Positions 13,472-21,410 of a stretch of DNA of 35,910 bases are shown piece after piece; positions within the stretch are counted from its first letter, which is position 1; each line of letters begins with the position of its first letter. The position numbers and the translations under genes are program-made. The notes under the pieces are model-generated. The model was given only the letters and a program-made list of their open reading frames with translations. It made no database searches and had not been told where the DNA came from. This DNA comes from an uncultured Pelagibacteraceae bacterium (GTDB lineage: Bacteria; Pseudomonadota; Alphaproteobacteria; Pelagibacterales; Pelagibacteraceae), in NCBI GenBank assembly GCA_902526085.1, contig CABZJN010000011.1, forward strand, positions 1-35,910. The letters are read 5' to 3'.

Positions 13472-15243
13472 AATACCCAAAAGAGTACTTACAAGAAATA
13501 AAGAATAGATTAAAAACTTCAACTGTAGTTTCAAAAACAGTTAGTTTAAAAAAGAGAGGAAAAGAATATGTAGGCCTTTCACCGTTTAAAACAGAAAAAA
13601 CACCCTCTTTTACAGTTAATGATGAAAAGGAATTTTATCATTGCTTTAGTACTGCAGAGCATGGAAATATTTTTGATTTTGTAATGAAGACTCAAAATCT
13701 TAGATTTGGTGAGTCTGTCAAATATTTAGCTAATTTAGCAGGGATGAGACCTTATACATTTTCAAAAGAGGATGAGATCAGAGAAGAAAAGTGGAACAAG
13801 TATAAATTGATATATGCAAAATATGTTGAATTTTATCATAAATATCTTTTTAAAAACTCTTTAGCAAAGGAAGCAAAGGATTACTTAAAAAATAGAAATT
13901 TAACTGTTGAGGAAGTAAAGAAATTTAAAATTGGATATGTTTCAAATGATGAAAACTTTAAAGAAGAAATTTTTAAGGAATTTACTGAAAGTGAAATCAA
14001 AGAAACAGGATTATTTTATTTTGACGAAAATAAAAAAAAATATGTTGATAGGTTTAGAGATAGAGTAATTTTTCCAATAAATAATATTTCAGGAGACCCA
14101 ATCGCTCTTGGCGGTAGGATTTTGAATGATAGTAAATATCTTGCTAAGTATATTAATTCACCAGAAACCCCATTTTTTAAAAAGGGGAATAATCTTTATA
14201 ATCTAGATTTTACTAGAAAACTTTCAAATAATATTAATAATATATTTCTTGTTGAGGGCTATATGGATGTTGTAGGTCTTAGTAAAAATAAAGTTGATAA
14301 TGTAGTTGCAAATCTAGGAACTTCATTAACTACAAGACAAATAATAACTCTTAGTCAATTTTTCCATCACATCATAATTTGCTTTGATGGTGATGAAAGT
14401 GGATATAAAGCAGCTTTAAGATCAGCAGAAAATTCAATTATTGAATTAAAACCTGAAAAAGAAATTTCATTTTTATTTTTACCCAACAAACATGATCCAG
14501 ATAGTTTTGTTAATGAAAAGGGCAAAGAATTTTTTGAGAATTTTTCTAAAAGTAATTCAGTTCCCATCCACAAATTCATATTTAATCATTATTCCAAAGA
14601 TATAGATGATAATCCCTCATCAAGAGCTATCTTTGAAAAAAAACTGAGATCAATTTCATCAACTATTAAAGACGAATTTATAAGAAAATATGTACTTGAA
14701 TACTTTCTAGGAAAGATTTCAGATCTAACACCAAATACAAACTTTAAGTATAAAAAAAATTACTCCAAACCATCAAAATCACTTAAATCAACTCAAAACT
14801 TTTATAATGAAACAAAGTCTTTCACAGCTATTGATATAAAGGAATTTTCTTTTTTATATATTTTATTAAAAAAATCTAAACTCATAAAAAATAATTTTAA
14901 TTTAATTGAGAATGTAAAATTATTTAGTAGTGAAAATAAGTTATTATTTGAAGAAATCATAAGTCAAACTAACAAATTTGAAAATAGTGATATAGGAAAC
15001 TTAAAAATTGACCAAAGCCTTATAGATAGGGTTTTAAAATACGCATCTATTAAACATATATTGACCAAAAATTTAAATGATGATCAAAAAATTCTTGAAA
15101 TATTGTCTGAGCTAATTAGAGACCTAAAAAATTATGAGCTAGAATTAAGAATATCAGACTTAGAATCAAGATTCTCAAAAGATTTAAGTGAGACAACATT
15201 TAACGAGTTAAAAGAGCTCAAAAAACTCCAAAAAATCAATTAA
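13468..15243 (+). CDS. dnaG: DNA primase
   Basis: DnaG synthesises RNA primers at the replication fork with DnaB helicase. At 591 residues it has the N-terminal CHC2-type region (about 30-95), a catalytic core with Toprim motifs VEGYMD (Glu263) and DGDESG (Asp307, Asp309), and a C-terminal region expected to bind the helicase. The zinc-ribbon ligands are largely lost: the usual Cys-x2-His...Cys-x2-Cys reads Ser38, Lys41, Cys59, Thr62, although the surrounding EKTPSFTV and YHCF are intact. The catalytic acidic residues are present, so the enzyme is probably active. It overlaps yqeY by 4 bp (ATGA) and precedes rpoD by 63 bp, matching the classic primase-sigma arrangement. Confidence 0.96.
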   Translation: MKYPKEYLQEIKNRLKTSTVVSKTVSLKKRGKEYVGLSPFKTEKTPSFTVNDEKEFYHCFSTAEHGNIFDFVMKTQNLRFGESVKYLANLAGMRPYTFSKEDEIREEKWNKYKLIYAKYVEFYHKYLFKNSLAKEAKDYLKNRNLTVEEVKKFKIGYVSNDENFKEEIFKEFTESEIKETGLFYFDENKKKYVDRFRDRVIFPINNISGDPIALGGRILNDSKYLAKYINSPETPFFKKGNNLYNLDFTRKLSNNINNIFLVEGYMDVVGLSKNKVDNVVANLGTSLTTRQIITLSQFFHHIIICFDGDESGYKAALRSAENSIIELKPEKEISFLFLPNKHDPDSFVNEKGKEFFENFSKSNSVPIHKFIFNHYSKDIDDNPSSRAIFEKKLRSISSTIKDEFIRKYVLEYFLGKISDLTPNTNFKYKKNYSKPSKSLKSTQNFYNETKSFTAIDIKEFSFLYILLKKSKLIKNNFNLIENVKLFSSENKLLFEEIISQTNKFENSDIGNLKIDQSLIDRVLKYASIKHILTKNLNDDQKILEILSELIRDLKNYELELRISDLESRFSKDLSETTFNELKELKKLQKIN

Positions 15244-15306
15244 ATTTTAATCAGAAACCCATAGATTTTTTTGATTTTAGCATTATATAGATGTGAACTT
15301 TTTATT

Positions 15307-17145
15307 GTGGAACGTATAATTACAAAATCATTTGCAAGATTAATGGGCAGAGGAACCCATAGAGGATTTATTACCCATGATGAATTAAATAAATCACTAG
15401 GAAAAAGAAATCTATCAAATGAAAACTTAGAGCAAGCATTTATTCACATCTTAGATGAGAAAATAGTTTTGGTCGAAAAAAAAGCAGACTTTAAGGTCCT
15501 TAGAAAAAAAGATAATGGTTCTAAGGAAGAAGGAAAGTCCCTTGAAAAAAGTGATGATCCCATAAGAATGTATTTAAGAGAGATGGGTGGAGTTGAGTTG
15601 CTCTCAAGAGAAGGTGAAATTGCTATAGCTAAAAGAATTGAGGCTGGCAAAGACGTAATGTTGAATGCTCTTTCCCAAAGTCCAATTACAGCCCAACAAT
15701 TTTTTGAATGGAATAACAAACTTCAAAATGATGAAATTTTAGTCAGAGAAATTATTGACATTGACACAAATTATATGGAGGATGAAGATACGGGGCAGAG
15801 TGCAAGACAAAAGAAATCAGATGATGGCAATGATAATCAAAACAATGAAACTGGGAGTAATAATTCAGAAGATGATGAATTTAACCCAACACTTGCGGCC
15901 ATGGAAACCGAAATTAAACCAAAGGTTTTGCAAACTGTATATAATCTAACTAAAGAGTATAATAAACTTATTAAATATCAGAAAGAGAAATTAGATTGTG
16001 TATTAAATTCTAAACAATTTTCTATATCAAAAGAAAAAAATTATAAAAAAATTGTAGAAGATATTCTCGAAAATATTAAAACGTTACAATTGTCACCATC
16101 AGTCTTAGAGGAGCTGGTTCAAAAACATTATATTGAAAATCGTAAAATAGTATCTTTAGAGGGTAATTTAATGAGATATGCCTTAAATGAAAAAATTCCA
16201 AGAGATGAATTTATTAAATTTTATGTTGGAAATGAGATCAATCCAAACCTAAAAAATTTTTTAAATACTAATGACTCTTGGAAAAAATTTTTTCAAAAAT
16301 ATAAAGTAGAATTTAAAAATATAAAAGATAGATTAATTGAGACAAGTAATAAACTTGGTATTTCTGTAACCGAATATAAATTAATGGTAAGCAGAATACA
16401 AAAAGGTGAAAAAGAATCTAGAATTGCAAAAAAAGAGATGGTTGAGGCAAATCTTAGATTGGTCATATCTATTGCAAAAAAATATACTAATAGAGGTTTG
16501 CAATTCTTAGATTTGATACAAGAGGGTAATATAGGATTAATGAAAGCAGTTGATAAATTTGAATATAGAAGAGGTTACAAATTTTCTACATATGCTACTT
16601 GGTGGATAAGACAAGCTATAACAAGATCAATAGCAGACCAAGCAAGGACTATAAGAATACCCGTACACATGATTGAGACAATAAATAAAATCGTAAGAAC
16701 GCAAAGATTAATTTTAAGTGAATTTGGTAGAGAGGCTACTCCAGAGGAACTCGCAAAAAAATTAAGAATGCCTCTAGAAAAAGTAAGAAAAGTCCTAAAA
16801 ATATCAAAAGAACCTGTTTCACTTGAGAAACCAGTTGGAGATGAGGAAGATAGTAGTTTAGGAGATTTCATAGAAGACACAAAAGCGCTAGCACCACTAG
16901 AACAAGCAATTAAGTCTAATTTAAGCGAAGCAACAACTAAAATACTTTCAACTTTAACACCTCGAGAAGAAAGAGTTCTGAGAATGAGGTTTGGAGTTGG
17001 GATGAACACGGATCATACTTTGGAGGAAGTTGGTCTTCAATTCTCGGTTACAAGAGAAAGAATTCGTCAGATTGAGGCAAAGGCACTCAGAAAGTTAAAA
17101 CACCCAAGTAGATCCAAACAATTAAAGAGTTTTTTGGAAAGTTAA
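15307..17145 (+). CDS. rpoD: RNA polymerase primary sigma factor (sigma70/RpoD)
   Basis: This is the housekeeping sigma factor that recognises -35/-10 promoters. Starting at the GTG at 15307 gives 612 residues beginning [16 protein letters not shown] and aligning with the start of sigma region 1.1 ([10 protein letters not shown], as in E. coli GYLTYAEVN); a TTG at 15271 would add 12 residues. Region 1.2 is seen as [22 protein letters not shown]. The non-conserved insert includes an acidic Asn/Asp-rich stretch. Region 2 has [17 protein letters not shown] and [17 protein letters not shown], region 3 follows, and region 4 has [14 protein letters not shown] with the helix-turn-helix [19 protein letters not shown] tRNA gene begins 2 bp after its stop codon. 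Confidence 0.96.
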   Translation: MERIITKSFARLMGRGTHRGFITHDELNKSLGKRNLSNENLEQAFIHILDEKIVLVEKKADFKVLRKKDNGSKEEGKSLEKSDDPIRMYLREMGGVELLSREGEIAIAKRIEAGKDVMLNALSQSPITAQQFFEWNNKLQNDEILVREIIDIDTNYMEDEDTGQSARQKKSDDGNDNQNNETGSNNSEDDEFNPTLAAMETEIKPKVLQTVYNLTKEYNKLIKYQKEKLDCVLNSKQFSISKEKNYKKIVEDILENIKTLQLSPSVLEELVQKHYIENRKIVSLEGNLMRYALNEKIPRDEFIKFYVGNEINPNLKNFLNTNDSWKKFFQKYKVEFKNIKDRLIETSNKLGISVTEYKLMVSRIQKGEKESRIAKKEMVEANLRLVISIAKKYTNRGLQFLDLIQEGNIGLMKAVDKFEYRRGYKFSTYATWWIRQAITRSIADQARTIRIPVHMIETINKIVRTQRLILSEFGREATPEELAKKLRMPLEKVRKVLKISKEPVSLEKPVGDEEDSSLGDFIEDTKALAPLEQAIKSNLSEATTKILSTLTPREERVLRMRFGVGMNTDHTLEEVGLQFSVTRERIRQIEAKALRKLKHPSRSKQLKSFLES

Positions 17146-17146
17146 C

Positions 17147-17221
17147 GGGCCGTTAGCTCAATAGTAGAGTACTGCATTGACATTGCAGGGGTAGTTGGAG
17201 CGTAACCAACACGGCCCACCA
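17147..17221 (+). tRNA. tRNA-Val (anticodon GAC), atypical elbow
   Basis: The cloverleaf can be drawn by hand: acceptor GGGCCGT/ACGGCCC, D stem GCTC/GAGT, anticodon stem CTGCA/TGCAG around loop TTGACAT (anticodon GAC, valine), T stem GTTGG/CCAAC, discriminator A and an encoded CCA (17219-17221). All stems pair. The D loop AATAGTA has A where G18 is expected. The T loop reads AGCGTAA instead of TTCRANN, and the last variable-loop base is A48. It begins 2 bp after the rpoD stop and may be processed from that transcript. The abnormal elbow leaves some doubt about its function. Confidence 0.85.
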
Positions 17222-17274
17222 TATTTTGTTTAATTTATATTAATTGTAAATAAGTTGTTTAAAAAATAATAAAT

Positions 17275-18045
17275 ATGAATAATTTTTTTAATTTTAATTT
17301 TTCCTTGAAAATATTTATATACTTAATAATTCTGTTGTTATTTGAGGGTTTATTACATTTCTATTATTACAAGATAAGTCAAATTCTTGAGTTTTTACCT
17401 TTTAAGAATAAAACAGGTTTTAATAGTTTTATTTGGTCTGAAAATGGATTAGTTGAATTTTTGCAAGTAATCTTTTTACTTATATCGATAATATTTTTAA
17501 TCAAATTTTTTAAAAAAAAATATAAAGAAATTAGCATTTTTGGGAATATTTTAATTGCAATATATTTGTCTGGAATATTATATTATTTTTTTGAAGAAAT
17601 ATCATGGGGTCAGCATTTATTTGGATGGCAAACACCAGAGTTTTTTTCACACTTAAATCATCAAAATGAAACAAATATTCATAATATTTCTAGTATATTT
17701 AATGAGGTTCCAAGAAATCTCTTATTAATTTGGTGTAGTTTATCTTTCTTTTTAATTAAATTTATTAAAACTGACCTTACTAGTTTAAAAAATTTTATTT
17801 TACCAAATAATAATTTGAAATTTATTTCATTTTTAATTCTAATATTTTTTCTTCCAAATTTAATAATAGATAAATTAGAACTTGCTCCAGGCCATCCTGC
17901 AGCTAATGATAATGAAATTTTATTAAATACTTTCTTTGAAATTATTTCTTTTAATTTTATAAGACTTTCAGAGTTACAAGAAATTTTATTTAATTATTAT
18001 ATACTTTGGCATTCTTATTATTTAGTTAGGAAAAATAATACTTAA
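17275..18045 (+). CDS. Uncharacterised integral membrane protein with EExSWGQ...NETNxHN motif
   Basis: A 256-residue inner-membrane protein with about six hydrophobic segments (roughly 11-30, 58-78, 90-105, 147-162, 180-196 and a weak one near the C-terminus). Between predicted helices lies a polar, highly patterned stretch: WSENGLVEFLQ (54-64) and, from residue 107, EEISWGQHLFGW, TPEFF, then NHQNETNIHN (128-137). I recognise this as a widespread but unnamed bacterial membrane family; the conserved Glu, Gln, Asn and His residues could form a membrane-embedded active or metal site, which is inference. It sits between two tRNA genes with 53 bp on each side, apparently as a single gene. Confidence 0.8.
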   Translation: MNNFFNFNFSLKIFIYLIILLLFEGLLHFYYYKISQILEFLPFKNKTGFNSFIWSENGLVEFLQVIFLLISIIFLIKFFKKKYKEISIFGNILIAIYLSGILYYFFEEISWGQHLFGWQTPEFFSHLNHQNETNIHNISSIFNEVPRNLLLIWCSLSFFLIKFIKTDLTSLKNFILPNNNLKFISFLILIFFLPNLIIDKLELAPGHPAANDNEILLNTFFEIISFNFIRLSELQEILFNYYILWHSYYLVRKNNT

Positions 18046-18099
18046 TCGATCTATTAACTTGATAAAGATAGAAAAACAAAGTAAAAACAGACAATTTCA

Positions 18100-18176
18100 G
18101 GGCCTGTAGCTCAGTTGGTTAGAGCAGTACACTCATAATGTATTGGTCCCAGGTTCGAGTCCTGGCGGGCCCACCA
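18100..18176 (+). tRNA. tRNA with CAT anticodon, probably tRNA-Ile2 (or elongator tRNA-Met)
   Basis: The cloverleaf is complete: acceptor GGGCCTG/CGGGCCC, D arm GCTC-AGTTGGTTA-GAGC, anticodon stem GTACA/TGTAT with loop CTCATAA (anticodon CAT), variable TGGTC, T arm CCAGG-TTCGAGT-CCTGG, discriminator A, encoded CCA. The run ACTCATAAT...TTGGTC resembles E. coli tRNA-Ile2, whose C34 becomes lysidine and reads AUA, more than the elongator tRNA-Met; it is not initiator-like because the loop is CTCATAA. It ends 1 bp before the stop codon of the convergent mlaC. Identity between Ile2 and Met needs comparison with the genome's other CAT tRNAs. Confidence 0.93.
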
Positions 18177-18177
18177 T

Positions 18178-18768
18178 TCATTTGATAATAAATTGCTCTA
18201 AAGATTTAAAGAGATAGTTGATGTCTCCATTATTATTTTGAATAATAGATTTGAATTCCTCTTTTTGGGTTCTTGCTAAACTTAAACCTTCTACTATAAG
18301 ATCTCTTATCAAAGGTCTTTTGGGGTTTTTCGTATATATCCTCCAATCTATCTTTATAGAGGGGTTTTTAGAAGTTTCCTCCAAAACCGTATTTACAATT
18401 GTATAATTATTATTTAATTTTTTTTCTGAAACTACATTTATTTTTGGATCAGAGTAATCAACTAATCTACTAGAAAAACTTTTTAAGAAATAACTTTTAA
18501 ATAATTTTTTATATTTAATTTTTTGATCCTCGGAAAGAGTTTTCCGATATTTACCTAAAGTATACATCCCTATACCGTTTATATCTACGTTAGTCTCTGC
18601 AATATTATTTAATTTTATAATTTTTGACTCAACTGGATCTGCGCTAGACAATATTATTGAAGCCTCATTAACTATTTCGGTTATCAATAGGCTTGGCTCT
18701 TTAGAGTTTGAAGGAAGAGTTAGCAATAATATTAACAATATTATAGAAGTTATCTTGATCTTTAGCAT
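18178..18768 (-). CDS. mlaC: MlaC/Ttg2D-like periplasmic phospholipid-binding protein
   Basis: A 196-residue protein with a signal peptide (MLKIKITSIILLILLLTLPSNS, probable cleavage before KEP). The fold signatures of the toluene-tolerance Ttg2/MlaC family are visible: the helical LGKYRKTLSEDQKIKYKKLFKSYFL segment (about 71-94) corresponding to the G+YW-TPEQ-F-FL region, then the beta-sheet half with VNTVLEE, IDWRIYTKN and the LIRDLIVEGLSLARTQKEEF stretch. MlaC carries phospholipids across the periplasm between the outer-membrane MlaA complex and the inner-membrane MlaFEDB transporter. It is 6 bp downstream of mlaA on the same strand; mlaFED are not in this window. Confidence 0.9.
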   Translation of the reverse strand: MLKIKITSIILLILLLTLPSNSKEPSLLITEIVNEASIILSSADPVESKIIKLNNIAETNVDINGIGMYTLGKYRKTLSEDQKIKYKKLFKSYFLKSFSSRLVDYSDPKINVVSEKKLNNNYTIVNTVLEETSKNPSIKIDWRIYTKNPKRPLIRDLIVEGLSLARTQKEEFKSIIQNNNGDINYLFKSLEQFIIK

Positions 18769-18774
18769 TAATAA

Positions 18775-19584
18775 TTATTGATCGTCTATTTCTTCCCAAT
18801 CATCATCATTCAATGTTTCAGTAGTCTCATCAAGATTTAAAATTTTTCTCTTTCTGTCTTGTAAGTAGAGACTTCTTACAGACGCGTACAGATCTAATGA
18901 ATTTTCCTCCAGACTCTTAAATGCTTCTAAATTTTTTGCCCTAAAATCTATTCCAGATGTTAATTTAGAGTAATAATAATCAGAATTTTCAAAATAATTT
19001 GTATTATTTGCAATTGTTACATTGTACCAGGCATCACCACCTGAGAAATTGACCATAGAGCCCAAAGAGTCTCTAATTGTTGTAGGACCTAAAACCGGAA
19101 GTACAAAATAACATCCTTCTTTTACTCCCCACGTACCTAAAGTTTGACCGTAATCTTCTTTATCCAATTTATTTAATCCATAATATGACGCTACATCGAA
19201 AATACCTGCAATTCCTAGTGTTGTGTTTATAGAAAATCTTAAAGTATTAATTCCCGCATCTTTAAGTTGTCCTTGCAAGATATTATTCGGTATAGTTATT
19301 ACGTTTGATAAATTACTTAAAGCGTTACTAGTGCCAGATCTTATTGGTTTAGGAAGATATCTATAGCCTTTTGCAATAGGTTTAAAAAAAATTTTGTCCA
19401 AACCTTGATTAAACGCAAAAACACCTCTATTGATAGTTTCAAAGCAATCTTTAACCTCAGAATTTTGTTTTGATGAATTAGTTTTATCATTAATTTCTAC
19501 AGTGCCATCTGAACCTGCAAAAACACTTACCGATAATAGCTGCGAAAATAATGTAATCACAATTATTGATAAAATTTTCTTCAT
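18775..19584 (-). CDS. mlaA: MlaA/VacJ-family outer-membrane lipid-asymmetry protein, no lipobox
   Basis: A 269-residue MlaA homologue. Family landmarks are CFETINRGVFAFNQGLDKIFFKPIAKGY (from about residue 47; read as DPLEGFNRxxYxFN in others), LRFSINTTLGIAGIFDVAS, and the conserved DYGQTLGTWGV with GCYFVLPVLGPTTIRDSLG. MlaA sits as a ring in the outer membrane and removes misplaced phospholipids from the outer leaflet. The signal peptide (MKKILSIIVITLFSQ... ending VFA) looks like a signal peptidase I type; there is no lipobox Cys, the first cysteine being at about 47. The acidic C-terminal tail ends DDDWEEIDDQ. It is transcribed with mlaC and divergent from the amidase gene across 43 bp. Confidence 0.92.
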   Translation of the reverse strand: MKKILSIIVITLFSQLLSVSVFAGSDGTVEINDKTNSSKQNSEVKDCFETINRGVFAFNQGLDKIFFKPIAKGYRYLPKPIRSGTSNALSNLSNVITIPNNILQGQLKDAGINTLRFSINTTLGIAGIFDVASYYGLNKLDKEDYGQTLGTWGVKEGCYFVLPVLGPTTIRDSLGSMVNFSGGDAWYNVTIANNTNYFENSDYYYSKLTSGIDFRAKNLEAFKSLEENSLDLYASVRSLYLQDRKRKILNLDETTETLNDDDWEEIDDQ

Positions 19585-19627
19585 TAACCCTTTTTATATT
19601 ATATCCTTTAATTATTAAAAGATTTAA

Positions 19628-20374
19628 ATGTTTAAAATAATGCAGAAAAATGTTGTAAAAATGACTTTAAATTATTCTCCTAACTTTAATTTAAGAAAAA
19701 GAGATAAAAAGAAGATAAAGTATTTAATCTTTCATTATACAGGAATGAAAAAAGATAAGTTTGCAATAAAAAAATTATCAAGCCTTAATTCTAATGTAAG
19801 TTGTCATTATTATATCACTAGATCAGGACAATTAATCAAAATGGTACCTGATTTATACGTTGCGTGGCATGCGGGTAAATCAAGTTGGGGAAATCAAAAA
19901 TCTCTGAATCATAAATCTATAGGAATTGAGATTTCAAATCCTGGCCATAAGCACGGATATAGAAAATTTAATGAGAAGCAAATCAAATGTTTAATTAAAA
20001 TTTCAAAATTCCTAATTAAAAAATATAAAATTGATAAAAAAAATATTTTAGGTCATTCTGATGTAGCACCCTTAAGAAAAATTGATCCGGGTGAAAAATT
20101 TCCTTGGAAATATTTATATAAAAAAAAAATTGGAATTTGGCATAAAATAGATAGAAAAAAATTTAAAACTCTTCGAAGAAAATTGTCTGAATTAAGTTTG
20201 ATTAAATTTATTAATTACTTAAAAAAAATTGGTTATTGCACTAATTATTCAAACTTGAGGGAACAAAAAAAAATCATAAAGATTTTTCAGATGAGATTTA
20301 GACCTGAGTTGATTGATGGAAAATTAGATTTAGAATGTTATAATATAGCAAAATCCCTCTATAATCTTAAATAA
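19628..20374 (+). CDS. N-acetylmuramoyl-L-alanine amidase (amidase_2, AmpD/AmiD-like)
   Basis: A 248-residue zinc amidase of the type 2/PGRP-like fold that cleaves the bond between MurNAc (or anhydroMurNAc) and L-Ala. Zinc ligands are readable as His36 (FHYTGM), His143 (GHSDVAP) and Asp153 (KIDPGEKFPW); the CHYYI, WHAGKS and SIGIEISNPGH segments are family-typical. The C-terminal third (about 175-248: LKKIGYC...IKIFQMRFRPELIDGKLD) is a peptidoglycan-binding-domain-like tail. No signal peptide is evident, which favours a cytoplasmic AmpD-like role in muropeptide recycling over a secreted AmiD-like role. In-frame ATGs at 19640 and 19661 are alternative starts. Confidence 0.88.
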   Translation: MFKIMQKNVVKMTLNYSPNFNLRKRDKKKIKYLIFHYTGMKKDKFAIKKLSSLNSNVSCHYYITRSGQLIKMVPDLYVAWHAGKSSWGNQKSLNHKSIGIEISNPGHKHGYRKFNEKQIKCLIKISKFLIKKYKIDKKNILGHSDVAPLRKIDPGEKFPWKYLYKKKIGIWHKIDRKKFKTLRRKLSELSLIKFINYLKKIGYCTNYSNLREQKKIIKIFQMRFRPELIDGKLDLECYNIAKSLYNLK

Positions 20375-20381
20375 TAAATAA

Positions 20382-20409
20382 TTGAAGTTTATATAAAATT
20401 TTATATTCT
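20382..20409 (+). promoter_or_regulatory. Weak candidate promoter for rnpB
   Basis: TTGAAG (20382-20387) and TATTCT (20404-20409) are 16 bp apart and would start RNA about 7 bp later, at 20416, which is where the mature RNase P RNA is expected to begin. The -10 matches consensus at four of six bases; AT-rich background makes chance matches likely. Confidence 0.35.
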
Positions 20410-20415
20410 CCTAAT

Positions 20416-20771
20416 GCCAGATAAAAGACTTATCGCTTTAATTTATTAAAGAGGAAAGTCCGGGCTCTGCAAAGACACAGTGCCAGTTAATAACTGGCGG
20501 GGGCGACCCTAGGGATAGTGCCACAGAAAATAAACCGCCATATCAAGGCAAGGGTGAAAAGGTGTGGTAAGAGCACACCGGCTAAGCTGGTAACAGCTAG
20601 CGCATGGAAAACCCCACTGGGAGCAAGACTGAGTAGAGATGACACTGTTAGAAATAACGAAAAGCAGTCTTTGGCTAGTCATCTGGGTTAGTTGCTTGAA
20701 CCTTAGAGTGATTTAAGGTCTAGAGAAATGATAAGTTTAAATGACAGAACCCGGCTTATATTTTATCTGGC
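20416..20771 (+). ncRNA. rnpB: RNase P RNA, bacterial class A
   Basis: The catalytic RNA that trims the 5' leader from tRNA precursors. Its ends pair with each other (GCCAGATAAAA at 20416-20426 with TTTTATCTGGC at 20761-20771, helix P1). Universally conserved segments are visible: GAGGAAAGTCCGGGC (20451-20465), ACAGAAA (20523-20529), the AAGGGTGAAAAGGTG region (20549-20563), GGTAAGAGCACACCG, and the 3' partner ACAGAACCCGGCTTA (20744-20758), which forms the P4 pseudoknot with the 5' part. Length (356 nt) is normal for class A. It fills most of the gap between the amidase gene and mraZ. Confidence 0.96.
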
Positions 20772-20804
20772 AAAATCAAAACCTTATAATTTTTATCTCC
20801 TATT

Positions 20805-20830
20805 AAATAAAATCAAAATTTTATTTTGTT
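20805..20830 (+). terminator. AT-only hairpin, candidate rnpB terminator
   Basis: AAATAAAAT (20805-20813), loop CAAA, then ATTTTATTT (20818-20826), followed by TGTT. The 9-bp stem is perfect but purely A-T, so it is weak for an intrinsic terminator. Its place 34 bp after rnpB and before the mraZ promoter is the main support. Confidence 0.35.
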
Positions 20831-20882
20831 ATATTGTAAAAATTAAGAACAAATCAAGAATACCCGATTGTAATATTAGGTG

Positions 20883-20911
20883 TTGACGATTTAATTTAAA
20901 ACCCATAATAT
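20883..20911 (+). promoter_or_regulatory. Sigma70-type promoter of the dcw operon
   Basis: TTGACG (20883-20888), a 17-bp spacer, and TAATAT (20906-20911) form the best consensus promoter in the window. Transcription would start near 20918, giving a 5' leader of about 27 nt with AAGGAA (20929-20934) as a possible ribosome-binding site before the mraZ ATG at 20945. The -10 hexamer lies between the first and second MraZ boxes. Confidence 0.75.
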
Positions 20912-20925
20912 CCCATAATATCCCA
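20901..20925 (-). promoter_or_regulatory. MraZ operator: three TGGGN boxes at 10-bp spacing
   Basis: Read on the minus strand, TGGGA, TGGGA and TGGGT (plus-strand NCCCA at 20921-20925, 20911-20915, 20901-20905) are separated by identical 5-bp spacers (TAATA on the plus strand). TGGGN repeats with 5-nt spacers are the known binding site of MraZ in E. coli. They span the -10 and the predicted start site, so binding should repress the operon, i.e. MraZ autoregulation. Confidence 0.8.
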
Positions 20926-20944
20926 AACAAGGAATTTATGGATT

Positions 20945-21400
20945 ATGTTTTTATCTACTTACGAAAACAAATTAGACAAAAAAGGAAGGGTGTCCGTGCC
21001 TGCTAGTTTTAGAAGCTATCTTTCTAATACGGGATACAACGGAATCGTATGTTTTCCGTCATTTAATAATCATTCAATTGAGGCTTGGCCTCAAGATAGA
21101 ATTGAAAAAATCTCAAATGCAATAGACACTTTAAATCCGTTTGAGGATAAGAAAGATTATTTTGCAACCTCAATACTATCGGAAAGTATTAACTTACAAT
21201 TTGATAGCGAGGGAAGAATTCTCATTACTGAAAAATTATTAAAACATGCAAAGATAAAAAATAGCATGTTATTTGTTGGTCAGGGAAAAACCTTCCAAAT
21301 ATGGGAACCAACAAGTTTTGAAAAATTTAGGGTCACTGCTAGAAAAAAATCTAACATTAATAGGGCTAACCTTAAATGGGAGCAAAAACTTAATAACTAA
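20945..21400 (+). CDS. mraZ: Transcriptional regulator MraZ
   Basis: A 151-residue DNA-binding protein with two tandem SpoVT/AbrB-like MraZ domains. The first begins MFLSTYENKLDKKGRVSVPASFR (N-D-KGR-S-P-R pattern) and the second carries ESINLQFDSEGRILITEKLLKHA. Purified MraZ homologues form rings and bind the mra promoter; it is usually an autorepressor of the division and cell-wall cluster. Here the matching operator lies 20 bp upstream of the ATG. It is the first gene of the operon, 10 bp before ftsZ. A nearby out-of-frame ATG at 20938 opens only a very short frame. Confidence 0.95.
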   Translation: MFLSTYENKLDKKGRVSVPASFRSYLSNTGYNGIVCFPSFNNHSIEAWPQDRIEKISNAIDTLNPFEDKKDYFATSILSESINLQFDSEGRILITEKLLKHAKIKNSMLFVGQGKTFQIWEPTSFEKFRVTARKKSNINRANLKWEQKLNN

Positions 21401-21410
21401 CGGGGGATAA

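Noticed and set aside
20938..20994. ATG at 20938 as an alternative mraZ start
   Set aside because: It is out of frame with MraZ and its frame closes after about 18 codons; the ATG at 20945 gives the canonical MraZ N-terminus.
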